From Thelonectria olida (lineage: Eukaryota; Ascomycota; Sordariomycetes; Hypocreales; Nectriaceae), in NCBI GenBank assembly GCA_020736575.1, contig JAGPYM010000026.1, positions 310,001-374,000 on the forward strand: 64,000 nt of DNA, read 5' to 3'. The translations under genes and the position numbers were made by a program. Shown here piece by piece: positions 11,656 through 23,773 of this stretch. The first letter of the stretch is position 1. Each line of letters begins with the position of its first letter. Under the pieces are notes generated by a model, which saw nothing but the letters and a program-made list of their open reading frames with translations, searched no databases and was not told where the DNA came from.

Positions 11656-12040
11656 GCAATTAGAAGTATATTCAGAGACCATCGAATTTCACTGCGTTGA
11701 CAAACTGAGATTTCCTCATAGTATAGTCATCGTGGTCTCGTCCTTCTCTGACAAATCTGTGAGCTAGCCTGAAGATGTTTCTGATACATAATCAAGGGTT
11801 GAAATACAGCCAAAACCAGTTTCTGACCCAAATGATAAGCACTTTAGGCATTTAGATAACACACGGTTCAGGCTATTTTCTGACCTGAAACATCTCTTGA
11901 ATCTCGATATCGATATCAAGCAGTGAGCGTACTACGCTTCGCATGCGTGGGTGCAGAGGTTGGTGCAAATCATTGGATCAGTCTGGATCCTGATTTCAGA
12001 GTAAGAACGTCAGCCATAGCTTCGAGTCATCTGTGGGTGT
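11656..12040. other. Convergent intergenic spacer
   Basis: 385 bp between the ends of two convergent genes. It is AT-richer than the flanking coding sequence and presumably holds both 3' UTRs. No gene is visible. Confidence 0.4.
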
Positions 12041-15000
12041 CTAAATCTTAACTAAACTCAATGACAAGGTCAAATTTCCAAGAGCCTGCTCCTCCTCGAC
12101 AATGAGACGCTCAGGTTCCAGGTCTTGAGAATGCTCCAATGGTCCACGTAGGGCCTGTACAAAAAGAGTCTCCCGTGATGTCACAATACTTCCCACATCA
12201 ACATCCTCAAGGTTGTCGATCACGCTGTAGTAATGCATCACATCATCTGTTGGCGCCAAACTCGCCTTCTTCCGCAACTTCTGGATGCTGCTGATGATGT
12301 TGCGGACCAGACCTTCCGCAGTCAGCTCCGAGTCAATATTTGCATCAAGCAAAACAATCATGTCTTGCGCAAAAGCAGGCTCCCATTTGCATCCTCCGTC
12401 CTTGTCTGCCTTGTCTTTGCCGAGAACACGGATGATGGTGAGGTCGTTTTGTCCCAGTTCAATGCCGTCAACGGTCATCTTGTTTTTCTTTGCATACGCT
12501 CGGAGTTCTGCTTGCGAGAACAAAGCGAGTGCATCCCGAACGATTTCGACATCCTTTTTCAGCTTCTTACCAAGAGTTGGCCAATCCACTTTAGCTTTCA
12601 GCAAGATATTGAATTGCTCCTCACTGCTAGTAGCAGTGACTTTGATGACATTGAGTTCTTCAAGAATATACCGCTTGAGAGGCTCGATATCCGAAATTAT
12701 ATGAGCATCTGCAATGATGACGAGGGAGCGGAGGGGTGGTTGCGGAGTGATGTTGCAATGCGCCCTAGCCACTCTCCCAAGCTGAATGACCTTCTGCATG
12801 GAAGCGAACTTCCTCTCAACATCTTTATCCATCAGTGATGTTTGGACGGAGGGAAAGGGCAAGAAATGGACACTTCGAGAGTCCTTGAACTGTGTCAAGT
12901 CTCCAAGGTGAGGCTTCAAGAGCTTGTAAGTATGCTCTGTTATGAAGGGCGTGAAGGGCGCCATGGCACGGATGATGGTGAAGAGAACTTAGAGCAGAGT
13001 GTTCAGAGCGGCAGTTGCATCTTCAGGTCCCAAACCACCCTTCAGTCTCTTTCGATTGAATCGAATATACCAGTTGGTCAGATCGTCAATAACCTGCAGT
13101 AGTCGTGGCACAACTGTGTAAAGCCGGTACCCTGTATGTGGTGAGCAAGCTTACATACAACTAGGAGATATTGCAAATGGGAAACAAACCCAATAGCTCC
13201 TGGTCCATGTATTCCAATAAGCTCTGACAATCAGCCAGAATCCGCTTGCCCATGATATTAGTCAACTTGTTGGCGCCCAGCGATGTCGTGAAGACCTGTC
13301 CAGTATACTTCGTATACCTGGCTGCCTGTTCGGAAAAGAATCGATAGCTATTCTACAAAGGGAGGATGACTCGAGACACTACGCCTTTCACATCTGATTC
13401 CTTGAAGCGAATTGGCTCAGCACGAACAACGGGTGAGTTAATAAGGTAAAGGCGCAGTGCATCTGACCCGTAACGATTGATGACCTCCAGAGGGTTGGGG
13501 TAGTTTTTAAGGCTCTTAGACATCTTCTTCCCGTCTTCGGCGACAACGATCCCGTTCACAATGCAATTCGTGAAGGGCGACGTTTTGAAAGATGATTACC
13601 AAGGACCGTTAGTGTGTAGAACCATCCTCGAGTCTGATCTAGACCCTCGGCAATAAAGTCTGCTGGAAACAAGTCTTCAAAGCTATCGGCATTCTCGAAA
13701 GGGTAATGCCTCGATGCAAATGGCATACTGCCCGATTCAAACCTATTCTCAAGTCAGCTATATTTTCAATACTGTTTCAATTACTCATTACTTACCAGCA
13801 GTCAAAAATCTCATCAATGCGACGAAGAACCCCTTTGCCTCGCTTGGAAGGGATTGCGATGGCATCAACCTTGTCTCGGTGAATGTCAGGCATGTCACCA
13901 GAGAAGCCGCTCAGTTCTTTCAGTTCTGCGATGCTACACACGCAAACAATCTCTTCAAAGTCCTCGCTGACCCAGAGCGGAATCGGCGTCCCCCAATATC
14001 GGTTGCGGGAGACATTCCAGTCATGCGCATTCGCGACCCAGCTGGCAAATCGCTTCTCCTTGGCGAACTGGGGGACCCAGCTAGTCTTTTCGACATTATC
14101 TAACATTGCCGGGACGTGGTCGGTAACGCGGATGAACCAAGAAGACACAGCCTTTCGGATGAGTTGTGTATTAGATCTCCAACAGAACCTGTCGACGTGC
14201 AGAACTTGACTATCGAGCAGGAGTCGACCTGTTCCGCGAAGACCCTTCAAGATGGCCTTGTCAGCAGCCTTGACATGTTGCCCGGCATATTCTGGGACTT
14301 CTGAAGTGAAACAACCCTTGTCATCAATAGGACATGGCGGCAAACGCTCCGGTGTGATCAAGCCTGCGGTTACAGCGGCGTCCTAGTCCTCCTGGCCAAA
14401 GGCAGGGGCCTGGTGCACGAGGCCGGTACCTTGGCCAGCCTCGACGTAATCTGCGCCGATGACGTGGAAGTAATATGAAAACTTCTCTGAGAAATATTTG
14501 AAGATAGGTTCTTACTTCCAACCGATCATAGCTCTGCCTCGGACTTTGCCCAGTACCTTTTATTTTGCCTTCTTGGGGTTCTTGAAGATGGTAGTCAGGC
14601 CTGACTCAAGGAGAATGAAGTGGCATTGAGTTGTTTCGTCGAAGATCTTGATGTACTCGAAGTCAGGGTGCACGGCAATCGATAGGTTGGAAGGAAGTGT
14701 CCAAGGCGTTGTCGTGTAGATCAAGAGTGATGTGTTGTATTGGCCCTCGACTCCTACAACAGGGAAGGAGACAACAATGGCAGATCTTGAGTCACCTTTT
14801 CGTTTTGTTTTGCTTCCATCTGACTGAGTGGTGTGCAGAGAGCGGTCGAATAAGGCATGATCTGATATGCTCTGTACACCAAGTCCTTGTCGAAGAGCTG
14901 CTTAAACACCCACCAGCATGATTCCATGAATGTCGTGTCCATCGACTTGATAAGATAGATAGTTAGAAGCGATAAAACGATCAAACTATGGATAAAGAAA

Positions 15001-15507
15001 CTTACTTTGCAGTCATTGTCACAGTCCACCCAGCGGCCCAACCGTTCAATAGTGCTCCTCCATTCGCGCACATACGTCATGACATTAGCTTTGCATTCTG
15101 CATTATATTTTTCGATGCCCATCCGCATTACAGCATCTCTACCGGATAGACCCAGATTCTTGTCGATTTCGTACTCGTGGGCAAACCATGAGTGTCCCAG
15201 CCAAAACGACGGCTGACATGGTAGCCCTTCATAGACCAATATCGAGGGATAACGACTTTGATGGTTGAAGCGAGGAGATGGCCGTAATGGGGAAGACCTA
15301 GCGCAATGGTGAGCACATATGCTCAACAAAGGAACTCTGCCACCTTTGATGGGAAGTTGAATCTGGCTCACCGGTTGCGAAGGGAGGACCATCATAGAAA
15401 TTGTAGTGCTTTCCACCCTCTGTCAAACGAAGCTGAGTTTGGAAGGCGTCGATATCCCTCCAAAAGGCAAGGGCATCGTGCTCGATGTCGGGCAAATTGA
15501 TGCTCAT
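12041..15507 (-). pseudogene. Cytosolic isoleucyl-tRNA synthetase pseudogene (ILS1-like)
   Basis: The whole length of eukaryotic cytosolic IleRS is recognisable, starting MSINLPDIEHDA at 15507. It includes the class-I HYGH (HIGH) signature after an intron at 15298-15371, the editing-domain region (CWRSNTQLIRKAVSSWFIR), the KMSKS loop (GKKMSKSLKNYP) and the C-terminal tRNA-binding part. The reading frame is broken repeatedly inside conserved blocks. In-frame stops are at 14560-14562, 14512-14514, 14383-14385 (each where Tyr or similar is expected), 13353-13355 (TAG for Trp in LLPLWN) and 12989-12991. Single-base losses occur near 15177 (before HEYEIDK), 14782 and 13588. Introns are retained, so it is not a processed copy. 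IleRS is essential, so a working copy must exist elsewhere. Sequencing error is the main alternative, but it would need eight independent errors in one gene while neighbours read cleanly. Confidence 0.85.
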
Positions 15508-16142
15508 GGCTCCAGTGCTGTTGGCGGTTGTTCGCGCAGTTCTGAACCGAGATGTTCGAGGTGAAAGTGACTGTGAATAGAGGGGGAATGAAATCGGGCT
15601 TGTGCGTGAGCTTGCATGACGACTCAGGGCGCTGCGCTCGGCGAAGGTGCAGCTTACTGTGACTCTTGACATGTGCGGGTGCCCGTAATCAGCCCAGATC
15701 CTAGTCAATATCAGAATGAGAACGGGTGGAGTATCTTCGAGCTATATGTAGAAACATGTGAAACTTTCCTGAAGCGCAGTGGCCTATCTCTTAACTTGAT
15801 CGAACTTACTAATGGCGGTATTTATAGTATCTTGGATTGTGTGACAGACACCCCTGCGTCCAGCTTGTACATCAACACTGCCACCCTGCACCTCTCATTT
15901 GCTCTTCCAAAGAGGGCATCCATTGCGTTTTTCGTTGCTGATCTTGGCACTTGGCAGCTGAGCTCGATGACAACGCAGAGCCCAGCCTGACCTGCTTGTC
16001 CAAAAAGCGCAATGTCAGCTCCTGTTTGCGTTCCTTCGATGGAGCAATTTTCCTCTTTTCTCTTGCATGAGGGTCACCTGGCCTGTCCTCTAATTCATCA
16101 TCTTCTTTAACAAAATGACGTGGTCAGTTCCGTTATATCACA
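15508..16142. other. Intergenic, between IleRS pseudogene and membrane-protein gene
   Basis: 635 bp divergent spacer. Short frames here (such as 15673-15990 plus) resemble nothing known. It presumably contains the promoter of the 16143 gene and the former IleRS promoter. Confidence 0.35.
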
Positions 16143-17141
16143 ATGTCTGAGCAGCTTGATCTCGTCAGACGCGACGTGACACCCGCAGTGTGCTATGACG
16201 ATTGCAGTGCGTCCCGAGACCCTTGAAGCCTACTCTGAGGCCTTGGTTCTGACTTACGAAAGATGGCGCATACCAGATAGCCAAGAGTAAGGGCAAAGTT
16301 CCATCGCTCTGCGAGCCGAGTTCGACTTTTCAAAAAGCATACAACCGCTGTGCAAATTGCCTCAAGGCAAACGCAGACGAGGATTCCGATCTCCGTAACC
16401 TTGTCGACCCTCAGCTCGGTCAGTTTATCAACTACTGTGGACTTGACCGCGCGACCAGGACTGGCATCTTTACAGGAACAGACGGCGCGGTCCAGACCCT
16501 TATATATCTTGTACCAGCCGCCAATACCGCCAGTACCACCACCGTCGGCGATTCCACCTCGTCCAGACCAGGCACATTCTCGAGACCGCCTACATCAACG
16601 ACTCGAACGTCGACTTCGAGCCCGACCACAACCACAGCGTTTCCCATAGCCTCGTCGGCTAGTGAGTCAAGTCAGTTATAAGCCAGATTCATTGCTGTAC
16701 TCACGTTACAATGAGACTGATTGTTCCGACGAAGGTGGCGAAGCCAATAAAGCCTGGATAGCAGGCCCTGTGATTGGTGTCATTGTAGGCCTATTGCTTA
16801 CCATTGCTATGGCGTTTTTGTTGGGACGAAGAAGGAGGAAGCTGGGGCATGCCTCAGAGGAAGGCTGGATGTTCGCCAAAGCTGAGCTCCATGCCGATTC
16901 CGTACCGCCAAAAAAGCCCGAGGAGATTGACGGTCAGATGATTTGCGAGTTGCCAGGATCGATGCCAGCACCCGCGGAGATGTCTGTTGCCGAGGTTGCC
17001 GCCAACGAGATGTCTTCTTCAAGCGAGATAGCACATACGGACGCCACGTCGACTGCAAGTGAGAGGTCGTCGATGAACCATACGCAATTGACCAACGAGG
17101 TATCATCTACAACCGAGGCGCCATCTACGAACGGCCGATGA
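16143..17141 (+). CDS. Single-pass membrane protein with small Cys-rich head
   Basis: Exons 16143-16206, 16263-16661 and 16735-17141 encode 289 residues. The N-terminal head has spaced cysteines (VCYDDC, LCEPSSTF, RCANCLK, NYCGL) as in a fungal family of small cysteine-rich surface proteins of unknown function. A Ser/Thr-rich stretch follows (about residues 95-150) and would be O-glycosylated. One strong helix (WIAGPVIGVIVGLLLTIAMAF) then leads to a basic stop-transfer (LGRRRRK) and a cytosolic acidic, Ser/Thr-rich tail. This layout resembles cell-wall-stress sensors of the Mid2/WSC style, but that is analogy only. No classical signal peptide precedes the head, which is odd for an exposed domain; the start may be wrong or targeting may rely on the helix. 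The first two exons were found by splice reasoning, with all phases agreeing. Confidence 0.65.
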
Positions 17142-18332
17142 GAGATTGCCTACCGGCTTACCGCTGATAAAACAGAGACTTTGAGATGGACTGTGGTATT
17201 GCGACTGGAGTTTAATCGGGACTGAATACCCATGGCATTGAAACCTTCAATAGCTGCGGCCTTGCATTATGGAATCCAACATATTGTTCGTAAATATAAT
17301 GTGACACGAACACTCCGCACAGACGGTGGAAGCAAACCGAGAAGCGGAATTCGCACAGGACTGCAACGCCCAGACTAACAAAATGGAGCACTTCAGTTAG
17401 ATGACCATGCAGTGAGACGATACCTTTTTGCTTAATTTTACCTGATGATTCGATCATTTCAGAAATAGGAGGTAGGGAGGAACCTACGGCGTCTCCTCTC
17501 TGGCGTCGCTATCTTGGCGGAGGCAAATACGAGGAGGCGCCTGTACGTCGTTCGACGTGTATTGTTCTGATTCGTCACTGGTTGAAGATCTAGAGAAACG
17601 AGGCTGGGTGTGGAAACGAGCCGAGCATGCACCTTGGTTTGGTAATTGTGCATTGAATCTGCATTTTACCGTCGGTGTAATGGAGAGCCGATCACAAGAT
17701 CTGGTGCCCAGACAGTTGTTGAGAAGCAGAGACTGTCTCTCAAATTTCATGGAAGTATTCTTGAATATTTTTCTTACAACGTCATACATCCTTTTGTTAC
17801 AGGCAGGATGGAGACATGAACGCATCACTCAAAGAAGCAGAGGCTCTATCGAGCAATTACCTTGGGGCGAGTGGCTAGAAAGGAAGAGAATGTGGTCCTG
17901 CCCGGTGTAACGTAACTTGTGGCTGTACACAAGGCCATCCTCCACGATGAAAACACTCTAGTCATCGTGACATAGCCACTATTAACCAACATATGTATAG
18001 TTGAACTGGAAGTTTCTGTTATGGCGTAAATAGTTAGGTGCTTTATTTAGCAACAACAAGGCCATGTCCAACTTGGAGAACGAGAAAATGTCAGAACAGA
18101 TTGAATAACACAAGGAGCACGACACAAAATACCCCTTGGCTGTTCGTAGTTTAACCAAAGCATCGTGTTCCTAAGGGTTGTTGGCGATTAGCTGAATGAG
18201 CTGTTCTATTCTCCATCCAGCCAGCCAGTAATGAAATGAAATAAGGTGATAGTCTCACCCGACAGATATGAGAAAGGGGTGCATGATATCACTACTTCTG
18301 CTAATGACTATAGGCGACTGAACGTGAAGAAT
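17142..18332. other. Convergent intergenic region, no gene supported
   Basis: 1.2 kb between two convergent genes. The open frames at 17557-17910 (plus) and 17484-17828 (minus) overlap each other and show no family signature. It is treated as noncoding, holding 3' UTRs. Confidence 0.4.
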
Positions 18333-21300
18333 TCACGTCATCAACTTGGTCGAACGCCTCTTTGGCAAAGAGATCAAAGCCTTCCGCCGGGGTTTGGCCC
18401 GAATCGTCTTGCCATAATTTACAAAAACCACAGTCAGGCCCATCGCCCACTTTATGGCCAAGTGCATCCTCTCAGCGCCACCGCGGGCGAAAGGAATAGT
18501 GAAGACCTGGCACATTTCAACAAGTTTCGTACCCAATGCCATACTTTCAAGCTTCCGCAGATGCACCAGCCCGAGCGCAGAGGCAAGGAGAAATGCAAAC
18601 GCGTCGGGGATGTTGTCTAGGATCTTCTCGACGAGGTTCTTCTTGAGCCGCTGATACGAAAGAGCCGCCGGACTTCGTCGCTCGTTGTTGAACACCTTGT
18701 GACAGAGGGGCACCAGCTTGCGCAGGAACAGGTCCATTACCTCGTCTGACGCTTTGGAAATCCAGTCCGGCGTCTCGCGGCCCAGGAGGATGTGGCACAC
18801 GGAGCCCAGCACTTTGATGGTGCGTATGCGCTCATCTGCCCTGACAAGGCCGTAGATGAGCGAGTACGGCATCACGACTTGTTCGAGGAGTGCCGTCTGT
18901 TGATTGAAGACGTCGACAAGGGCGGCACCTAGGCTGCCCGCCGCAGAGGCGAACATGTCGAGCTGGCGCATGGCTCGGAGTCGGTTAGTCACCCACTCAT
19001 GTTGGTTCAGGATGCCGCCCTTCAGGCTGCGGTATGCATGGTAGGGCCTCAGTAGGTGGGATTGTAGCATACTGAGGGTGTCGCGAGGGAACAGCCAGAG
19101 CATCTCGACGAGCTGCGTGTTAAGCTGCGATGGCGGATCCCCAGAGGTAGTGCAGGGTTTTTGCCGGAGCAACAGCTCATCCCAGTTTGGCTGTGTATTT
19201 ACAGACTGACCATCATGGGATGAGTTGGACCCCTTCGAACGCAGGGCCTGCATCCGAAGCAGAATATCGACGAACTCGATAACGTCATAGTGAGTGGAAC
19301 TGTTCAGGAAGAATGCAGTGATCATGCTGTTCTGCTGTTGGGTCTCGCCGTATCTGGGGATGAGGCGATCCCCGAAGCTCATGAGGTAACGCAGGGGTCG
19401 TTCTCCTGGGTCTTTCTCGGCCGCCTTTTCTGCGGATGTCGGCCGGGTAGCCATTCCAGGGAAGAATGCCTCGAGTGACTGGCCCCTCAACAGTTGATCA
19501 ACAAAGCTCTGGCAGTTCTGCGTGAAACTGTTGAACGCCAGCTTTGTCTCCATCAAAGTTTGCGCGAGTCGCCAAAGATGCCTCTTGACTCGACCCTCGA
19601 GCGAGCGCTTGACAGCTTCAGTGACGACCTCGGCCGCATTCGTCAATATTTTCCGGCGTGCCTGTAGTCTCTTCGATTCAGATCGCCTGTATCTCGCAGC
19701 TTGCTGCATGAAAATGCTGATGACACGCTTCTCTTCATCGCCGTCTTCGAGATAGCCTGAGAAGGCGCCGCCGTAGACCTGCTTGACGCTGCCGAGAATC
19801 TGCTTGTTTTCAGTGTCTTGCGTATCACGCTTAGTAACCCGGTCCTTTGTTTCCCTATCTTCATACAGCGTGAGACATCCATGCTCAACTGCGGATTTGC
19901 CATAGTCCCACCCGTCAACCAGAGACAAGACGGCCTTCTGGTCCCATAGCAGAGACGGCAATGGGCGTGGAGAGATGAGGCACCCACGCCTCGAACTGGT
20001 CGTTTGTTAGCATGAATAAAGTGACGCCTAGCCCCTAGCCTTCTCAAGATGTTTTATGCCTACCCTTTAGTGCCGCTTTCGATAACCAGCGGGCCAAACA
20101 TGAAACACAAGTGAACAAAGCCGCTTGGCACAGCCCGCTGCACCAGAGTCTCTGCCATGCCCCTTAACAACTGCCAGTAGGTAGATCCGATGCCAAAAGC
20201 TCCGATGCCAAAGGCTCCGATGCCAAAGGCTCCGATGCCAAAAGCTCCGATACTATAGTCTAGAACCGTCATCGCCCTCACAAGTGCCATGTAATTCGAC
20301 AATTGGCCAGCCATGGGTTGAGGCTTCAAGCTTTCATATTCGGAAAGCCATTTCTGGAAACACTCGACCAAGGCGACCTCACCTACCCGCTTACCGACTA
20401 CTCCAGATATTCCTGTTGTTTCCATTATCATGCGAGAATGCCAACTGCGAATTGCGTTTTGGGTGCTGAAAGGTGAGGTGTCCTTAACTGGAACTGGTGC
20501 TTCGTCTTCCATGCAGTTCATGTGATCCCACTCGCAGTCTCCGGCAGCAGCAGAAGATTTTATGCAAGAAAGGCACAGTCTGCGAGGTCTACTTGGAATG
20601 CCAAGTTCCTGGTATGCCTCGAGGCTTGTGAGCTTCTTTCGCTTGCCGTGGAGGAGGACATGACAGGGGAAGACTGGGCTCGTCCTAAGAGTAGAGGCTA
20701 AGCACCGTAGCTACGAAGTGCAAATGGGATAGGACTTACACACAACCCCTGGTACACTGAAAGTACAAGGGTGTTCTGATGGAATTTTGGCAGAGGTCGC
20801 ACAATACAGGGACCCAAACTTTTATCTTGTTGGTCTCGGTCTGCGGTTGCGCGACTGGCCCGTCTTGCATCTCAAGGCACTCAACTAGTAGTCGTTAGCA
20901 CAAGTGAGATGATCATGGCACTTCCGAAAGAAAGACTCACCCATGGGTTGCGCTTTCAGGTCCAATGCCTCTGGGTTCAAGTAGGAGATGCCTTGGTATT
21001 TTGAGATCTTGTTCGAGGTCGGCTCGACGAGAATGTCGACGTCCAAGAAACCTGCCAGGATATCAACATCAGCGCTTCTGGGACATGAGAATAAGCCACA
21101 AGTCATTGGATGGCCTGACCGGAGGACTGGAGGAGATATCGAGCACATCGATATTCCGGAGAGTCGACTTGATCATGTCCTGCATCGAATCAGCTGCTGA
21201 GCCAGGTGTTGCCTGCGAATGGAGACTTTTACGTTCTGCTCGCTTCGCTGCGTCGGCGGCGAGATTTGAAGTGTCGAATTCTCGACCAGAAAAGGCCCGT

Positions 21301-21593
21301 TGGCCGGTTGCTAATTCCAGGGTCAGCATCTAAACTGAGCAACTAATAAAGAACCGACACTTACTCCATGTCTTGAACAAATTGTTGAAATTGTCGCCAG
21401 CAAGGGGCGAGTGAGATCCCCAATAGAATTCGGAGTCTTTGGCCACATTGTAAAACAAGATCATATTGCGGACCTCTCGCGCTGCGTATTTCCAGTAGAA
21501 TTCTTGCAGCTTTGCATAGAGCGACGCAGCAGTCTCAATCTGGTGAGGCTGGCTTGTCGGGCTCGTTGGATGGGCATCGGCCGGGGTTTCCAT
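18333..21593 (-). CDS. Uncharacterised Cys-rich protein with GIGAF minisatellite
   Basis: Clear exons are 21593-21365, 21310 to about 21110-21240, about 21051-20941, 20884-20740, 20684-20064 and 19995-18333, roughly 1,000 residues in all. The junction between exons two and three is unresolved: the downstream frame fits an acceptor at 21052, but the donor is ambiguous (a phase-1 GTAAAA near 21230 or a weaker GTCCTC further on). The middle contains paired cysteines (CDLC, CTRGC, FPCHV, CLSCIK, GDCEWDHMNC) suggestive of a zinc-binding B-box/ZZ-like module. Exon five carries four perfect 15-bp repeats encoding GIGAF. The last exon has an NCQSFVDQLL motif like the C-terminal Cys motif of LRAT/papain-fold fungal proteins, and several hydrophobic helices near the C-terminus. 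I do not recognise the family. It is divergent from the lipase gene by about 500 bp. Confidence 0.6.
20186..20245. repeat. 15-bp tandem minisatellite, four units, in coding sequence
   Basis: Four contiguous 15-bp units (consensus TCCGATGCCAAARGC on the plus strand) differ only at one A/G position, and a fifth partial unit follows. They lie in frame in the minus-strand gene and encode a repeated five-residue Gly-Ile-Gly-Ala-Phe unit. The unit is a multiple of three, so gain or loss keeps the frame. Confidence 0.95.
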
Positions 21594-22103
21594 GATGTGA
21601 GGACCTCTCGAGAGGAACAAGATTTTAACAGATCGGTGAATCGAAAATAAAAGCAGAATGGAAATCTTATATCCTAGTCTCATGGTTTCTGGAGCTGCTC
21701 AGTTGATTGCCTCGGAACAGTGGGAAGACTGTACTCATACTATAACTATTCACTCAGCTGATCTTCGCGCATCAATAGACGACAGCCTAGTTTCCTAGCC
21801 GAACCTAAAACGTTGCTTCTAAGTGCCGGTGACTCGTCGGTTGCTGCCAGCGGGCGTCTTGCCTCGTAGGCACTGAAGTCCTAGTCAATTGCCTTGAATG
21901 ATTGCCTGGCAGCCTGAAGGTATTCCGCCAGTCATTGCTGGTTCGCCAGCCCTGACACACTGATGCGTAATAATCTTCTTGATACTACGTGGCATTGCAA
22001 TTCCCAATCTTTGCCCAGCTCCTCTCCTCTCATCACCCACTCTACGACTTACACACTTGTATACAAGGTTGGCGTAGAAAGGCAAAACCTACAGCTTCCC
22101 AAG
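21594..22103. promoter_or_regulatory. Divergent promoter, Cys-rich gene / lipase
   Basis: 510 bp between divergent starts. The minus-strand frame stays open upstream to 21683, so a longer N-terminus of the Cys-rich protein cannot be excluded. No specific site was recognised. Confidence 0.4.
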
Positions 22104-23617
22104 ATGCCTTCCCAGGACCAGGAACAGGCCCGCCATTTGGATGAGAGCATCGGACTCAAGTTCGTGAGGTTTGCCATTTCCAGCCCAGCGGCTCTGCGCT
22201 CGCTTTTCGGGGTCAGCGCCGCAACCAGCGCAGCAGTCGGTGATGCATCTCGCTCCCTGGCGTCCAGCGACAACAGCGCAGCGACCTCGAAGGCAGTCAA
22301 GGAGCTTTCTGAGCACATCAACATCATCTTAGAGGGCGATCGTCCTCAAATCGGTAGCGCATCATCCAAGAGGAGAGGCTCTTAAGTGCACAGCCGTTAG
22401 TTAACTATTGTGCAGGCGAACTTAGCGTTTCCAAGTACCTGGGGAAAGTCGACGACTTGAGAGAGAGCCGTCTCTCAGAGCCAGAGGAGGGATTCAAGAA
22501 TTTCCAAGCGTATTCTCCCCTCCTAATACTCCCCAGAACCTTTCACCTCAGAAATCTAATAATGCTTCAGGCCCGCTGAGACGTGGCACTTGATCGCCAC
22601 TGCCGTCAAGCACTCGGCTGCGTCGTATAAGAAATCCGCACCAGCCGACTATCAAGGTGTCTTCATCAAGCCTCGCACCGTCTTCCATCACATCAAGGCA
22701 ACCCGGATCGAGGTTGTCGAGGAGTCGGGCGAACATGTCATTATCGTCTCCATCCGTGGCTCAGCGACTCTGGACGACTGGCTGCTCAACTTCAACGGCG
22801 ATCACATCGCTGCGAACATTGAAGAGGTAGTTGCACCCGCTGTCCTCCCTACGGCACACACGGCTAATGTTTCGTGTAGACCTTGGACCAAACTCGTCGA
22901 TGGCATCGTGGTTTCCTGGAGTCATTCAAATCCGGCGAAGCCGGAATAGCAGAGGGCATTCAACAGATAGTGACAAAGAATCCTCAAGCTCGCCACCTCT
23001 TGTTCACCGGTCATTCTGCCGGAGGTGCCATCGCCCAGCTCTGCTACAACGCCTGCGGCTCAGCTGATTCTAGCATCGGTCGAGCTGCCTCTGGTGAGTT
23101 GATTGTGTCGTTCTACCGCTTCAATTGGAATTGAGGAAGTCGCATGTTACCAGGACTCGTGCGAATCGACTGCATCACTTTTGGCGCTCCACCGGTCGCA
23201 AAGACGCCCATTATGCCTCGCCCAGCGCCGAGCGTCTTCCTCTCAATCATGAACGAGGGAGACCCCGTCGTTTTGGCGCAAAGGGAATTCATCAAGAGTC
23301 TGTTCGGCGTCTACCTGCTCTCCAAAACTGAATGGGACGAGAAGTATCCCCAAGGCTTCGAGATGCCCCAGGCCGAACTGCATGTCAGTGGAACCTGCGT
23401 CGTCATGAGGGACACCAACGAGGATGAGGAGGATGAAATTCTACAAGTCATCGAGGCGAAGAACGAGCTCGTTGAAGGCACTCTTTTCGGCAATTTTCTT
23501 CTCCATCTCATGCGCGTGTACACTCATCGCGTCGAGACGTTGGTGACAGCAGCCTTGGAGACCCCGGCGAGGAGGATACTACGAAGTAGAGCTTTATGGA
23601 TAAGGCTTGTTGACTGA
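22104..23617 (+). CDS. Class-3 lipase (fungal lipase-like, alpha/beta hydrolase)
   Basis: Exons 22104-22353, 22416-22509, 22571-22826, 22880-23093 and 23154-23617 encode 425 residues with all phases matching. The class-3 lipase core is visible: VIIVSIRGSATLDDWLLN is the strand with the oxyanion-hole region, LLFTGHSAGGAIAQL is the nucleophile elbow with Ser near residue 246 (GHSAG), and DCITFGAPPV with MNEGDPVV supplies the usual Asp region; the catalytic His is probably ELHVSG near residue 350. There is no signal peptide or hydrophobic anchor, so it is likely intracellular, acting on lipid droplets or membranes; such proteins hydrolyse acylglycerols or phospholipids. The N-terminal about 90 residues are Ala/Ser-rich and outside the lipase fold. 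Substrate specificity is unknown. Confidence 0.87.
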
Positions 23618-23773
23618 ATTGTATTGTGATTGCAATGTTGAATTGACATATTATTCTCTTTTCTTCATACATCCTATCCGACTACAAACCTAGTTACTGT
23701 CGATCTAAAACTCCACGTACATTTCTTAATAAGGCTCAGGCAGGGCCTTCTTTCTTTACTAAAACTAGGTAGC

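Noticed and set aside
13353..13355. UAG to UGG RNA editing rescuing the IleRS gene
   Set aside because: Editing of UAG occurs in Sordariomycetes, but UAA codons and three frameshifts in the same gene could not be rescued by it.
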